From: Geopseudomonas aromaticivorans
Lineage (GTDB): Bacteria; Pseudomonadota; Gammaproteobacteria; Pseudomonadales; Pseudomonadaceae
DNA: 64,000 nucleotides
Assembly: GCF_019097855.1 (NCBI RefSeq)
Contig: NZ_JAHRGL010000018.1
Coordinates: 25,665-89,664, forward strand
Direction: 5' to 3'
Shown: positions 27,356-36,779 of the stretch, in pieces
Position numbering within the stretch: position 1 is the stretch's first letter
Layout of the letters: each line of letters begins with the position of its first letter
The notes under the pieces: generated by a model
Seen by the model: the letters and a program-made list of their open reading frames with translations, nothing else
Database searches by the model: none
What the model was told of the DNA's origin: nothing
Made by a program: the position numbers and the translations under genes

Positions 27356-28546
27356 ATGCACACAATCAGTGCCAAGCTGCTGGTCATCGATGACGACGAT
27401 GCGGTACGCACCAGTCTGGTCGTCTATCTCGAAGATGCCGGTTTCTGCGTGCTGGAGGCTGCCAATGGCAGCCTCGGACTGCAGATGTTCGAGTTGGAAC
27501 AGCCCGACCTGGTGATCTGCGATCTGGGTACGCTGCAGCCCGAGGGGCTGGAGCTGATCCGTCGGATCATAGAGCATGGTAGTGACATTCCCGTGATCGT
27601 GATTTCTGCCGCGGGCGTGATGAGCGACGCGGTCGAAGCGCTGCGCATGGGAGCGGCCGATTACCTGGCCAAGCCACTGGACGATCTGGCCATGCTCGAG
27701 CATTCGGTGCGCCGCGCGCTGGACCGCGCGCGGCTGCGCCAGGAAAACCGTCGCTACCGGGAACGCCTCGAGACGACCAATCGCGAGCTGCAGGCCAGTC
27801 TGAGCCTGCTGCAGGAAGACCAGAACGCTGGTCGTCACGTGCAGATGAACATGTTGCCGGAAACGCCCTGGTGGGCGGACGGCTACCAGTTCGCTCACCA
27901 AATCATTCCGTCGCTGTACCTCTCCGGCGACTTCGTTGACTATTTCCGCGTCGACGATCGACGGATTGCCTTCTACCTGGCCGACGTCTCCGGTCACGGG
28001 GCCTCATCCGCGTTCGTCACCGTGTTGCTCAAGTTCATGACCACCCGCCTGCTCTACGAGTCGCGTCGGCATCGCAGTCGGCCGTTGCCGGAGTTCCACC
28101 CCTCCGATGTACTGGCGCACATCAATCGTGGCCTGATCAACTGCCGGCTGGGCAAGCACGTGACCATGCTGGGCGGGGTGATCGACGAGAGTACCGGCAA
28201 GCTGACCTACAGTATCGGCGGCCATCTGCCGTTGCCGGTGTTCTATAGTGACGGTCAGGCGCGCTATCTCGAGGGCCGTGGCCTGCCGGTCGGGCTGTTC
28301 GAAGAGGCGACCTACGAAGATCACGAGCTACAGTTGCCGGAGGCCTTCAGTCTGTCGCTGTTTTCCGACGGTATCCTCGACCTGTTGCCGGGCGACACCC
28401 TGAAGCAGAAGGAAGCGGCGCTGCCACAGCTGGTTGCCGAGGCCGGCGGCACTCTGGAGGGGCTGCACCGGGTGTTCGGGCTGGCCAACCTGCGGGAGAT
28501 GCCGGATGATATTGCCTTGCTGGTGCTGAGCAGGAAGGGTGCATGA
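27356..28546 (+). CDS. rssB: RssB-like response regulator with PP2C phosphatase domain
   Basis: A 396-residue two-domain protein. The receiver domain covers residues 1-120 with the acidic pair in LLVIDDDDAVR, the phospho-acceptor Asp in LVICDLG, and Lys in DYLAKPLDD. A helical linker to about residue 165 leads into a PP2C/SpoIIE-type phosphatase domain with FYLADVSGHGASSA, LFSDGILDL and MPDDIALLVL, where metal-binding Asp residues are kept. It overlaps the STAS gene by four bases, giving a partner-switch pair. Links to RpoS control follow from knowledge of the pseudomonad homologues. Confidence 0.85.
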   Translation: MHTISAKLLVIDDDDAVRTSLVVYLEDAGFCVLEAANGSLGLQMFELEQPDLVICDLGTLQPEGLELIRRIIEHGSDIPVIVISAAGVMSDAVEALRMGAADYLAKPLDDLAMLEHSVRRALDRARLRQENRRYRERLETTNRELQASLSLLQEDQNAGRHVQMNMLPETPWWADGYQFAHQIIPSLYLSGDFVDYFRVDDRRIAFYLADVSGHGASSAFVTVLLKFMTTRLLYESRRHRSRPLPEFHPSDVLAHINRGLINCRLGKHVTMLGGVIDESTGKLTYSIGGHLPLPVFYSDGQARYLEGRGLPVGLFEEATYEDHELQLPEAFSLSLFSDGILDLLPGDTLKQKEAALPQLVAEAGGTLEGLHRVFGLANLREMPDDIALLVLSRKGA

Positions 28547-29025
28547 GTACGGGTAAGATCCAGTTTGCCGAGCAGGAAGGTACATTCGCGCTGAAGTTTG
28601 TCGGTGAAGTCCGCCTGACCTTGAGTTCGGCTCTGGATGCCACCATCGAGACGATCTTCGGTGCGCGGAATTTCACAACCATCATCATCGACTTGACGGA
28701 AACTTCGAACATAGACAGTACGACGCTCGGCCTGCTGGCCAAGTTGTCGATCCTGTCGCGGCAGAAGGTCGGCCTGCTGCCGACGCTGGTGACCACCAAT
28801 CCGGACATCACGCGGCTGCTGGAGTCGATGGGTTTCGACCGGGTGTTCAACATTGTCGAGACGCCGGTCCCCTGCCCGGAGTGTCTGCACGAGATGCCGG
28901 CGCAGGATGTGTCCGAGGAGCAGGTCAAGGCCAAGGTGCTGGAAGCGCATCGCATCCTCATGGAGCTGAACGAGCACAACCGCGCCGCCTTTCGCGATCT
29001 GGTCACTGCACTGGAAAGTCACTGA
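28543..29025 (+). CDS. rssC: STAS-domain anti-sigma factor antagonist (RssC-like)
   Basis: A 160-residue protein. The STAS domain spans residues 5-105, with TIIIDLTETSNIDSTTLGLLA containing the Ser that kinases phosphorylate in this family. A C-terminal helical extension contains a CPECLHEMP stretch. The gene overlaps the phosphatase gene, which would dephosphorylate it. The matching kinase is not in the window. Confidence 0.82.
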   Translation: MSTGKIQFAEQEGTFALKFVGEVRLTLSSALDATIETIFGARNFTTIIIDLTETSNIDSTTLGLLAKLSILSRQKVGLLPTLVTTNPDITRLLESMGFDRVFNIVETPVPCPECLHEMPAQDVSEEQVKAKVLEAHRILMELNEHNRAAFRDLVTALESH

Positions 29026-29045
29026 CCTGAGCGTCTGGATAATGA

Positions 29046-29072
29046 AAAAGCCGCGCCCAGGGCGCGGCTTTT
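29046..29072. terminator. bidirectional terminator between rssC-like gene and tal
   Basis: AAAAGCCGCGCCC and GGGCGCGGCTTTT with a short AG loop lie between the convergent genes. Confidence 0.9.
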
Positions 29073-29090
29073 GCGTTTCCGCGCCTGGAC

Positions 29091-30017
29091 TCAGGCCTTG
29101 CTGGCCAGCAGTGCTTCCAGCTTTTCCTGATCGCGAGCGAACAGGCGGATGCCCTCCGCCAACTTCTCGGTGGCCATGGCGTCCTCGTTCATCCGCCAGC
29201 GGAAGCCGCTTTCGCTCAGCGTTTCGCGCGCCTCGGCGGCAGTGCCCGGAGCCAGCCTGCGTGGCAGTTCGCCTGCATCGGCGGCCAGTTGCTGCAGCAG
29301 CTCGGGGCTGATGGTCAGGCGGTCGCAGCCGGCGAGCTGCTCGATCTGGCCGATGTTGCGGAAGCTGGCGCCCATCACCACGGTCGAATAGCCGTTGGCC
29401 TTGTAGTAGTTGTAGATGCGCGTTACCGACTGCACGCCGGGATCCTCGGCGCCGACGAAGTCGCGACCTTCGGCCTTCTTGTACCAGTCGTAGATGCGCC
29501 CGACGAAGGGTGAGATCAGGAACACGCCAGCATCGGCGCAGGCCTGGGCCTGGGCGAAGCTGAACAGCAGGGTCAGGTTGGTCTGGATGCCGTCGCGCTC
29601 CAGCTGCTCGGCGGCGCGGATGCCTTCCCAGGTCGAGGCCACCTTGATCAGTACCCGCTCGCGGCCGATGCCTGCAGCCTCGTACAGACCGATCAGGCGC
29701 TTGGCGCGCTCGATGCTGGCCTGGGTATCGAAGGACAGGCGCGAGTCCACCTCGGTGGAGACTCGCCCCGGGATCACCTGCAGGATTTCGCTGCCGACGG
29801 CGACGGCGAAACGGTCGCAGGCCAGGCCCAGATCCTGCCCGGCGCCGGAAATGGCCGCCTGCAGTTGCTCGGCATAGCGCGGCAGCGCGGCGGCCTTGAG
29901 CAGCAGCGAGGGGTTGGTGGTGGCGTCCACCGGCTGCAGGCGGGCGATGGCGTCGAAGTCGCCGGTGTCGGCGACCACGGTGGTGTACTGCTTGAGTTGC
30001 TCCAGCTTGGATGACAT
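29091..30017 (-). CDS. tal: transaldolase
   Basis: A 308-residue pentose-phosphate enzyme moving a dihydroxyacetone unit between sugar phosphates. Class markers: [38 protein letters not shown] with the Schiff-base Lys, [11 protein letters not shown] and [14 protein letters not shown]. Length and motifs fit the TalB subfamily. Single gene, convergent with rssBC. Confidence 0.96.
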   Translation of the reverse strand: MSSKLEQLKQYTTVVADTGDFDAIARLQPVDATTNPSLLLKAAALPRYAEQLQAAISGAGQDLGLACDRFAVAVGSEILQVIPGRVSTEVDSRLSFDTQASIERAKRLIGLYEAAGIGRERVLIKVASTWEGIRAAEQLERDGIQTNLTLLFSFAQAQACADAGVFLISPFVGRIYDWYKKAEGRDFVGAEDPGVQSVTRIYNYYKANGYSTVVMGASFRNIGQIEQLAGCDRLTISPELLQQLAADAGELPRRLAPGTAAEARETLSESGFRWRMNEDAMATEKLAEGIRLFARDQEKLEALLASKA

Positions 30018-30084
30018 CAGACAAAACCCTGTCGTTACAGATCATCCGACATTAACCGAGCGGAGCCCCCCACTCAATGGCCTT

Positions 30085-31089
<1,005 letters not shown>

Positions 31090-31161
31090 GGGGTCTCCAG
31101 CGAGGGCGTTGCGGGTGCGTTTTGGGGCGTTTTTCGGCGGTTTCGGGGTGTTTTTCACAAC

Positions 31162-31187
31162 GTACCAACCCGATTTCGCTTGTACCA
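31162..31187. repeat. candidate integrase arm sites, integrase side
   Basis: GTACCA occurs at 31162-31167 and 31182-31187 between the attachment core and the integrase start; the complementary TGGTAC pair lies at the other end of the island. Confidence 0.45.
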
Positions 31188-31208
31188 CCGCCAGGAGGGC
31201 GTACCGCC

Positions 31209-32363
31209 ATGGCCACGATCAGAGTGCGCCAGAAGGCCGATGGATCGGTCAGCTACACCGCGCAAATACGGATCAAGAAAAACGGCGCGCAAGTCTATCA
31301 GGAGAGCCAGACCTTCGCCCGCCGCAAGGCCGCCGAGGCCTGGGCCAAGCGACGGGAGAGCGAACTGGCCGAGCCGGGCGCCATCGAGCGCGAGTCCCGC
31401 GCCGGCGTCACCCTCCGCGAGATGGTCGAGCGCTACCTCGACGAGCACGACAAGACCCGCCCCTTCGGCAAGACCAAGGAAGCCACCCTGCGCCGCGTTG
31501 CGGCCAGCCACCTGGGCGAGCTGAAGGATGACCAGATCACCAGCCAGGCGCTGGTCGACTTCGTCCAGTGGCGCATGAGCGAGGAGGGCGGCGGCGCCCA
31601 GCCGCAGACCGTCGGCAACGACCTCGCGCACCTCGGCGCGGTGCTGTCCATCGCCCGCCCGGCCTGGGGCTACGAAGTGGACGCCAACGCCATGGCCTAC
31701 GCGCGGCGCGTGCTCAAGCGGCTGGGCCACAAGATGCGCAGCGGCGAGCGCGACCGGCGGCCGTCGCTCGACGAGCTGCACCGGCTCATGCAGCAGTTCG
31801 TCGCCGTGCTCGCCTTCCGCCCGTCCTCGATGGCCATGCCCAAGGTCTTCGCCTTCGCGCTGTTCTCCGCCCGCCGGCAGGACGGGATCGTCCGCATCCG
31901 CTGGGAAGACCTCGACGAAGCCCGCCAGCGCGTCATGGTCCGCGACATGAAGAACCCCGTCGACAAGTGGGGCAACGACGTCTGGTGCCACCTGCCCGAC
32001 GAGGCCATGGCCATCGTCCGCAGCATGCCCCGCACCTTCGAAGAGATCATCCCCTACACCGTGGACGCCATCCAGGGCGCCTGGTCGCGCGCCTGCGAGG
32101 CCAGCGAGATCGAGGGCCTGAACTTCCACGACCTGCGCCACGAAGGCGTCAGCCGGCTGTTCGAGATGGGCTGGGACATTCCCAAGGTGGCCAGCGTGTC
32201 CGGCCACCGGAACTGGAACGCGATGCGCCGCTACACGCACCTGCACGGGCACGGCGACAAGTACGCCGGCTGGGAATGGCTACCGAAGGTCCTGGCCATG
32301 CCAGTGACCTACGGCGCCTGGGTGGGGAGAAAGAAGCGGCTGCTAGGCGCGCCGGCGGTTTAA
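31209..32363 (+). CDS. tyrosine integrase of the dusA island
   Basis: A 384-residue recombinase. The N-terminus is an arm-binding type domain (ATIRVRQKADGSVSYTAQIR, RKAAEAWAKRRESEL). The catalytic domain has FSARRQDGIVRIRW with the first Arg, NFHDLRHEGVSRLFEMG (His-x-x-Arg), VSGHRNWNAMRRYTHL (His/Arg and Tyr nucleophile). The gene is divergent from dusA, the arrangement reported for dusA-targeting integrases. AGGAGG lies about ten bases upstream of the ATG. It looks intact, so excision may still be possible if an excisionase is supplied. Confidence 0.92.
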   Translation: MATIRVRQKADGSVSYTAQIRIKKNGAQVYQESQTFARRKAAEAWAKRRESELAEPGAIERESRAGVTLREMVERYLDEHDKTRPFGKTKEATLRRVAASHLGELKDDQITSQALVDFVQWRMSEEGGGAQPQTVGNDLAHLGAVLSIARPAWGYEVDANAMAYARRVLKRLGHKMRSGERDRRPSLDELHRLMQQFVAVLAFRPSSMAMPKVFAFALFSARRQDGIVRIRWEDLDEARQRVMVRDMKNPVDKWGNDVWCHLPDEAMAIVRSMPRTFEEIIPYTVDAIQGAWSRACEASEIEGLNFHDLRHEGVSRLFEMGWDIPKVASVSGHRNWNAMRRYTHLHGHGDKYAGWEWLPKVLAMPVTYGAWVGRKKRLLGAPAV

Positions 32364-32697
32364 CTGCTCGCACTCCTTCACGGCCGCGGCCCGCTGCGCG
32401 TCGATGTAGTTCGCCAGATCGTCGATATGCACGCCCCGCGGCGCCTTGTTGCTCGGCTCGATGCGCGTGATCGGCAACCTGATCTTGCCCTCCAGCACCT
32501 TGCGCTCGAGCATCGCCGGCCTTCCGGGTGGCCAGCAGGCCGCTCCAGGTGGCGGCCGCCAGCTCCAGCTCACGGGCGCAGCGGTGCAGCAGCGGGGCGT
32601 GGAGGTCGTTCAGCACCTGCGCGTCGGCCAGCTTCAGCGACTGCATCTCGTAGGCCTCGCGGGCGTTTTGAAGCTCGCGGGCGTGGCGGTCCTTCAT
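32343..32697 (-). pseudogene. frameshifted small prophage protein
   Basis: The N-terminal part (MKDRHARELQNAREAYEMQS and on to about ATWSGLLATRK) is in one frame and the C-terminal part (from MLERKVLEGKIRLPITRIEP to the stop) in another. The shift lies near 32515-32530. Joined, they give a helical protein of about 115 residues of the type found beside prophage integrases. It overlaps the 3' end of the integrase gene by 21 bases. Function unknown. Confidence 0.6.
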
Positions 32698-32900
32698 CTG
32701 GCGCAGCTGCTGCGGGCGGCCGATTCGTTCAGCTCGTCCTCGTACTTCTCTTCGGCGGCATCGAAGCCGGTGCGATAGCCGTGGGCGTTGCCGCGCTGCC
32801 AGCCGGTGTTGCGGCCTGCCCAGTACGGGAGGCCCATCGCGGCGAGCTGGCAGAAGGTGAGGGCGATCAGAATGGCGATTTGCTCGGTGGTCAGATCCAT
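32694..32900 (-). CDS. small phage membrane protein
   Basis: A 68-residue protein with one N-terminal hydrophobic segment (about residues 7-27, IAILIALTFCQLAAMGLPYW) followed by a charged tail, RTGFDAAEEKYEDELNE. It overlaps the following gene's start by four bases. Small single-span proteins like this occur in Pseudomonas prophages next to lysis genes; role unknown. Confidence 0.6.
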   Translation of the reverse strand: MDLTTEQIAILIALTFCQLAAMGLPYWAGRNTGWQRGNAHGYRTGFDAAEEKYEDELNESAARSSCAR

Positions 32901-32918
32901 GCTTGCTGTGCTCCTTAT

Positions 32919-33416
32919 CGAGCCCAGGTCGGCCACGAGTCCGGCCACCTGCGCCGGCTGGCCGAGAACCTCAACCACAGCGCCGAGGGGCTGACCAACA
33001 CCCGGCCGAGCCGCTTCCGTGGTCACGGCGGTCGCCCCAACGAGCTGGCCGGGCGCATCGCCCGGCGTCCGCGTGACATCGCCAACGTGGTCTACGCGGA
33101 TCGGATGGGCAACGGCCCTACAGCCAGCGACGACGGTTGGCTGTACCGCGGGCGCGGGCTGATCCAGCTCACCGGGCGCGACAACTATCGCGACTGCGCA
33201 AAAGGCATCGGCCAGCCGCTCGAGGACTGCCCCGACATGTTGGCGATCCCCGAGTGGACGACCCTGTCCGCCGCCTTGTACTGGTCGCGGCACGAACTCA
33301 ACGAGCTGGCCGATGCCGGTCGTTTCGAGGCGATCACCCGAAAGGTCAACGGAGGAACCCACGGCCAGGCCGAGCGCCTCGCGCTGTGGAAGGCCGGGCG
33401 CGAGGTGCTGGCATGA
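32919..33416 (+). pseudogene. 5'-truncated GH19 endolysin (chitinase-family)
   Basis: The frame begins abruptly inside the family at AQVGHESGHLRRLAENLNHS, which holds the catalytic Glu, and runs through DGWLYRGRGLIQLTGRDNY to the normal C-terminus (ITRKVNGGTHGQAERL). Complete GH19 endolysins carry about 40-50 more residues in front, so the start and ribosome site are missing. These enzymes cut peptidoglycan at lysis. The loss coincides with the promoter region of the opposite-strand gene, pointing to a deletion at about 32900-32920. Confidence 0.8.
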
Positions 33417-33906
33417 GCATCGCCACCCTGCGCCCCATCCTGCTCTGTTGATCGGCATTTGCATCGGCTGGGTGATCAACGGCTGGAGGATGGGCGTCGA
33501 GCTGTCCGATCTGCGCGCCGACCACGCCCAGCAGCTCGAGCGCATCGCTGCGGCGCAGGCTGCCGCCATCGGCGAGCAGCAGCAGATCCGCGATCGGCTC
33601 ATGCAGCAGCTGGCCGCCATCGACCAACAACGCTACCAGGAGCTGACCCATGCCCAAGAAAATGCCGACCGCCTTGCTGCTGATCTCGCTGCTGCTCGCC
33701 AGCGGCTGCGGGTCCGTATCGACCCGGCCAGTTGCAGTGGAATGCCCGACACCACCGGCGCCGCCGGCCTGGACGATGGAGCCGGAGCCCAAGCAGACCT
33801 ACACCCAGCAGTTGCAGCAGGTGTTGTCCGAGTGACGGGCAGGGCGGATCAGTGCCGGGCGCGGCTCACGGCGCTGCAGGAGTGGGCTCGCGCTGTCAGT
33901 CGCTAG
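33413..33906 (+). pseudogene. Rz-like inner-membrane spanin with early frameshift
   Basis: ATG at 33413 overlaps the endolysin stop and encodes MSIATLRPILL, then hits a stop after one more codon. In the neighbouring frame the membrane span continues as LIGICIGWVINGW, followed by a long helical periplasmic domain (DHAQQLERIAAAQAAAIGEQ). A single-base loss near 33445 explains this. The intact gene would be an i-spanin of about 165 residues that joins inner and outer membranes at lysis. Confidence 0.75.
33650..33835 (+). CDS. Rz1-like outer-membrane spanin lipoprotein, nested in Rz
   Basis: A 61-residue lipoprotein in the +1 frame wholly within the Rz gene, the classic embedded spanin layout. 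The signal peptide ends in the lipobox LLASGC, and the mature part is short and Pro-rich (CPTPPAPPAWTMEPEP). It is intact although its partner Rz is frameshifted, so the pair is unlikely to work. Confidence 0.8.
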   Translation: MPKKMPTALLLISLLLASGCGSVSTRPVAVECPTPPAPPAWTMEPEPKQTYTQQLQQVLSE

Positions 33907-34150
33907 AAACTTTCAGTTTGGTCCAGCCGCGAGAGCTGAGGAATCGGCCGCTATTACCGAACAGGGCGAAGCGCGTCGCGCGCCATGCCGCCTTGATCAT
34001 GCTGCAGTCCATACTGTGGATCTTGCGGTACGCCCACTTCCAGCGCTTGAGCAGTGAGGGCGACTGTTGGCTTGAGGATGAGTGGGTCTCGGTTTGCGAA
34101 GTCTTGGCGCTTTGCATATTGGTCCCTGAAATTCCATATATGGGATGCAC
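33896..34150 (-). CDS. uncertain small ORF
   Basis: An 84-residue basic frame in a locally AT-richer patch. No recognised motif. An overlapping frame on the same strand (33954-34208) is about as long, so neither is well supported. The surrounding 33907-34286 otherwise shows no gene. Confidence 0.25.
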   Translation of the reverse strand: MHPIYGISGTNMQSAKTSQTETHSSSSQQSPSLLKRWKWAYRKIHSMDCSMIKAAWRATRFALFGNSGRFLSSRGWTKLKVSSD

Positions 34151-34286
34151 GAAGTGTGATGAGGATTCGTCCTTGCGAGATAACTATGTCACATTTTGTG
34201 TCTTGCATGAAAGTGATCTGACATTGACGCGCTCATGCCGGTTTTCTGCTCTTGGGGCCCCCAGTGCTGTGGGAGCGTCTGACGTT

Positions 34287-34985
34287 TTATGGCGAGCCAT
34301 GGTCAGGAGAAATGAGCCTTACCCCCTCGCTCCGCACGTTCCCCATCTCCCGCCCCACCGCATACCACTCGAACGCCCCCTCCGGCAGCCCGAGATGCAG
34401 GATCTCCTCAGCCTCCGGCGGCGATACCGCCGGATCCAGCCACAGCCGCGCCTCGTCCGGCCCCAGCACCAGCGGCCGCCGGTCGTGAATCTCCGCCATC
34501 CCGCTCACGCTCGCCATCGTGATCGTCGCGAAGCCATCCCCCTCCTGAACCTCCCGGTCATGCCGAGGCAGGTGGCCGACGGCTGGGAAGAACAGCGGCC
34601 CGCCGCCGCGCAAGCGGAAGTAGTAGGGCTGCTTGTGCTTCGGGCTGGCCGGGTCCGGCTTCCACTCGTACCAGCCATCCGCCGGCACCAGCGCCCGGCC
34701 TCCCTTCCAAGCCTCCCGCCAGAAAGATCCCGTCGCCACCTTCTCGACCCGGGCGTTGATCGCCGGCGGGCGAGGGCCGGTCGCCCAGGGCGGCGCATAG
34801 CCCCACGGCACCGGCTCCAGTCGCAGCCCTTCCTCTTCCTGATGCATCAGCAGCACCCGCGTGCGCGGCGCCACGTTGTAGCGGCCGACCGGCTCCGGGT
34901 TAAAGCCGCCAACCACTGGCAGCTCGATCTGCAGCGCCTCCAGATACTCGACTGCAGTCAGGGACTGCACGAATCGCCCGCACAT
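34287..34985 (-). CDS. SRAP-domain abasic-site crosslinking protein (YedK-like)
   Basis: A 232-residue SOS-response-associated protein. It begins MCGRFVQSL, where Cys2 is the residue that crosslinks to abasic sites in single-stranded DNA in the HMCES/YedK family. Other conserved stretches are GRYNVAPRT, PVPWGYAPPW, NARVEKVATGSFWREA, CR-equivalent RALVPADGWYEW and the His of EIHDRRPLVL. It is commonly carried by phages and islands. I saw no clear LexA box upstream. It is encoded divergently from a toxin-antitoxin module. Confidence 0.92.
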   Translation of the reverse strand: MCGRFVQSLTAVEYLEALQIELPVVGGFNPEPVGRYNVAPRTRVLLMHQEEEGLRLEPVPWGYAPPWATGPRPPAINARVEKVATGSFWREAWKGGRALVPADGWYEWKPDPASPKHKQPYYFRLRGGGPLFFPAVGHLPRHDREVQEGDGFATITMASVSGMAEIHDRRPLVLGPDEARLWLDPAVSPPEAEEILHLGLPEGAFEWYAVGREMGNVRSEGVRLISPDHGSP

Positions 34986-35122
34986 GGCTATCTCCATCTG
35001 CTCGCCTGCACCCAGACTAGACCCGGCAGACAAGCCAGTGATGTACCGTTGGGCAGCCCTCTTGGCAGGCACCCTGGCGATGCGTATGGCAGGTGGATTG
35101 GGACGTGCGGCGCTTGCTGGAT

Positions 35123-35139
35123 ATACGGCAGCGCCGTAT
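35123..35139. promoter_or_regulatory. palindromic operator of the first toxin-antitoxin module
   Basis: ATACGGC-AGC-GCCGTAT, a perfect 7-bp dyad ten bases before the toxin start. Toxin-antitoxin pairs repress themselves through such sites; binding is inferred. Confidence 0.6.
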
Positions 35140-35148
35140 CCTTGCACC

Positions 35149-35463
35149 ATGTACACCGTCATCGAAACCGAAATCTTCAAGCGTTACGCCGAGTCGATCT
35201 GGGAAGACGGTGAGCGAGAGGCCTTCATCGTCTGGCTGGCTGCCAACCCGCTGGCCGGCGATGTGATCCCCGGCAGCGGCGGCCTGCGCAAGGTGCGTTG
35301 GTCCCGCTCCGGCATGGGCAAGCGCGGCGGCACCCGCGTCATCTACTACAACACCCTTCCGGAAGGGCATATCTGGTTGCTCATCGCCTACACCAAGGCC
35401 AAGTTCGACAACCTGCCCACCGCCTTCCTGAAGCAACTGAAAGAGGCCATCAGCGATGGATAA
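35149..35463 (+). CDS. RelE/HigB-type toxin
   Basis: A 104-residue toxin of the RelE superfamily, order toxin then antitoxin. TEIFKRYAESIWEDGEREAF starts helix one, and GSGGLRKVRWSRSGMGKRGG followed by TRVIYYNTLPEGHIWLLIAY is the basic beta sheet that cuts mRNA on ribosomes in this group. The ATG at 35149 follows a palindromic operator. The gene overlaps the antitoxin gene by eight bases. Confidence 0.88.
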   Translation: MYTVIETEIFKRYAESIWEDGEREAFIVWLAANPLAGDVIPGSGGLRKVRWSRSGMGKRGGTRVIYYNTLPEGHIWLLIAYTKAKFDNLPTAFLKQLKEAISDG

Positions 35464-35737
35464 AGAACTCGAGCAATTCCAGGCCGACCTGCTCCAGTCC
35501 GTCTGCCAGATGAAAGCCGGCAAGGCCGCGCGCACTACCGAGGTCAAGCTCACCCCGGCTGCCGAAGCGCGCGCCAAAGTCGGCCTGTCGCAGAACGCCT
35601 TCGCCGATCTGCTCGGCGTCAGCCTGCGCACCGTGCAGGACTGGGAGCAGGGCCGCCGGCAACCCACTGGCGCCGCGCAGACCCTCCTGCGCGTAGCCGC
35701 CCAGCACCCCGAGGCGCTGCGCGACATTCACGCCTGA
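35456..35737 (+). CDS. NadS/HigA-type antitoxin
   Basis: A 93-residue antitoxin. The C-terminal half is a Xre helix-turn-helix (ARAKVGLSQNAFADLLGVSL then RTVQDWEQGRRQPTGAA), which would bind the upstream palindrome; the N-terminal helix would mask the toxin. It starts inside the toxin gene and ends before a strong terminator. Confidence 0.88.
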   Translation: MDKELEQFQADLLQSVCQMKAGKAARTTEVKLTPAAEARAKVGLSQNAFADLLGVSLRTVQDWEQGRRQPTGAAQTLLRVAAQHPEALRDIHA

Positions 35738-35749
35738 CCCCAAACCAAA

Positions 35750-35784
35750 GCGCCCCCGCCAACCCGGCAGGGGCGCTTTTTTCA
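35750..35784 (+). terminator. intrinsic terminator after first toxin-antitoxin module
   Basis: AGCGCCCC / GGGGCGCT arms around a CGCCAACCCGGCA loop, then a run of six T. Confidence 0.85.
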
Positions 35785-35794
35785 CGCTCGCACC

Positions 35795-36202
35795 TCAGCC
35801 CCGCCCCGGCCTCTTCGCCCCCTCAAACCGCTCGATCCGGCGGTGGTCGTGGTCGAAATGGTCCACCATCTGCCGGGCGTGGCCGGCCATGAAGCGCATG
35901 GTCATGTCCAGGCGCTTGGCCAGCGAGCGCAGGGGACGCAGCTCGTACAGCGGGCCGTCCACCCGGTAGCCGTCCCCGGTGAGCTGCTTCAGCAGCGCCT
36001 CGGTGGGCGAGTACTCGCTCATCAGCACGTCGCCCGTGGTCACCGTCAGCTCGGCGCTGTTCGGGTTGTCGTGGCGGAACTGGTGCGGGTTGCGCGCCTT
36101 CCAGTCCTCGATCGGGAAGTCGATCGCCAGCCGGCCGAGCACCTTCGGCGCCTCCGGTTCCAGCAGCTCGCCCTCCAGCACGATGCGCGCCACCAGGCTC
36201 AC
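35795..36202 (-). CDS. hypothetical protein, probably cut short at its N-terminus
   Basis: About 135 residues from a GTG; the frame stays open nine codons further (to 36229) and then meets a stop exactly where the duplicated hydrolase fragment begins. It contains LGRLAIDFPIEDWKARNPHQ and a C-terminal His/Arg-rich helix (MVDHFDHDHRRIERF). I do not recognise the family. The coincidence with the duplication border suggests the original 5' end was replaced. Confidence 0.45.
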   Translation of the reverse strand: MSLVARIVLEGELLEPEAPKVLGRLAIDFPIEDWKARNPHQFRHDNPNSAELTVTTGDVLMSEYSPTEALLKQLTGDGYRVDGPLYELRPLRSLAKRLDMTMRFMAGHARQMVDHFDHDHRRIERFEGAKRPGRG

Positions 36203-36227
36203 CGCCTCGGTGAACTGCTCCGGGGCG

Positions 36228-36410
36228 ATTCACCTCTTCCTCCCCGGCGCCTCCGACAACACCGAGTTCTGGCGCCCGGCCGCCGAGCGCCTTGCCCACC
36301 CGGCGCAGCAGGTGCATATCGGCTGGCCCGGCTTCGGCAGCACGCCTCCCGACCCGAACGTGACCGGCATGGTCGATCTGGTGGCCCGCGTGCTGCCGGA
36401 GATAGACTAG
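36228..36410 (+). pseudogene. fragment of alpha/beta hydrolase (partial duplicate)
   Basis: Nearly the same as the first 60 codons of the intact hydrolase at 37220: LFLPGASDNTEFWRPAAERL, then VHIGWPGFGST and LVARVLPEID. It lacks a start codon context and ends at TAG where the intact gene has a CAG codon. Weaker similarity continues about 20 bases further. It is about 1 kb upstream of the full copy, in the same orientation. Confidence 0.85.
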
Positions 36411-36464
36411 GCCACCGCACGGGCGGCCCCGCCCTTCAAGCGTCATGTATCTATGGAGAGATTC

Positions 36465-36703
36465 ATGCCTTTTTCACCGGAAGAACGTAAGGCCCTGCTG
36501 GGCGTAAAGGGCGTCGGCCCCACGGTAGTGGCCCGCCTTGAGCAGATGGGTTTGAGTCGCTTGACCAGTTGACCGAGGCGAATGCGCTGGACATCGTTTC
36601 CCAGGCCTCGGCTATCGTCGGCTCCACCTGCTGGAAGAACAGCCCACAAGCGCGTGCGGCCATTCAGGCCGCAATTGAATTGGCGCAGTCGCGCCATGAC
36701 TGA
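36465..36703 (+). pseudogene. frameshifted helix-hairpin-helix protein
   Basis: The first frame gives MPFSPEERKALLGVKGVGPT and stops after SRLTS; the next frame resumes with ESLDQLTEANALDIVSQASA and runs to RHD. A one-base loss near 36547 accounts for this. Restored, it is a protein of about 79 residues with a helix-hairpin-helix (GVKGVGPTVVARLE), typical of non-specific DNA binding. It overlaps the next small frame by eight bases. Confidence 0.65.
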
Positions 36704-36779
36704 CTATTTCTTCGGCCAGGCCGCCCCGGTGCCACGCAGCTTGCGCTCTGCTGAATTTGCCCGTCAGGCCGCATTATGA
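36696..36779 (+). CDS. 27-residue ORF linking two genes
   Basis: A tiny frame (MTDYFFGQAAPVPRSLRSAE and seven more residues) whose start overlaps the helix-hairpin-helix gene's stop and whose TGA overlaps the ATG of the membrane protein. It may serve translational coupling; a real peptide product is uncertain. Confidence 0.3.
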   Translation: MTDYFFGQAAPVPRSLRSAEFARQAAL

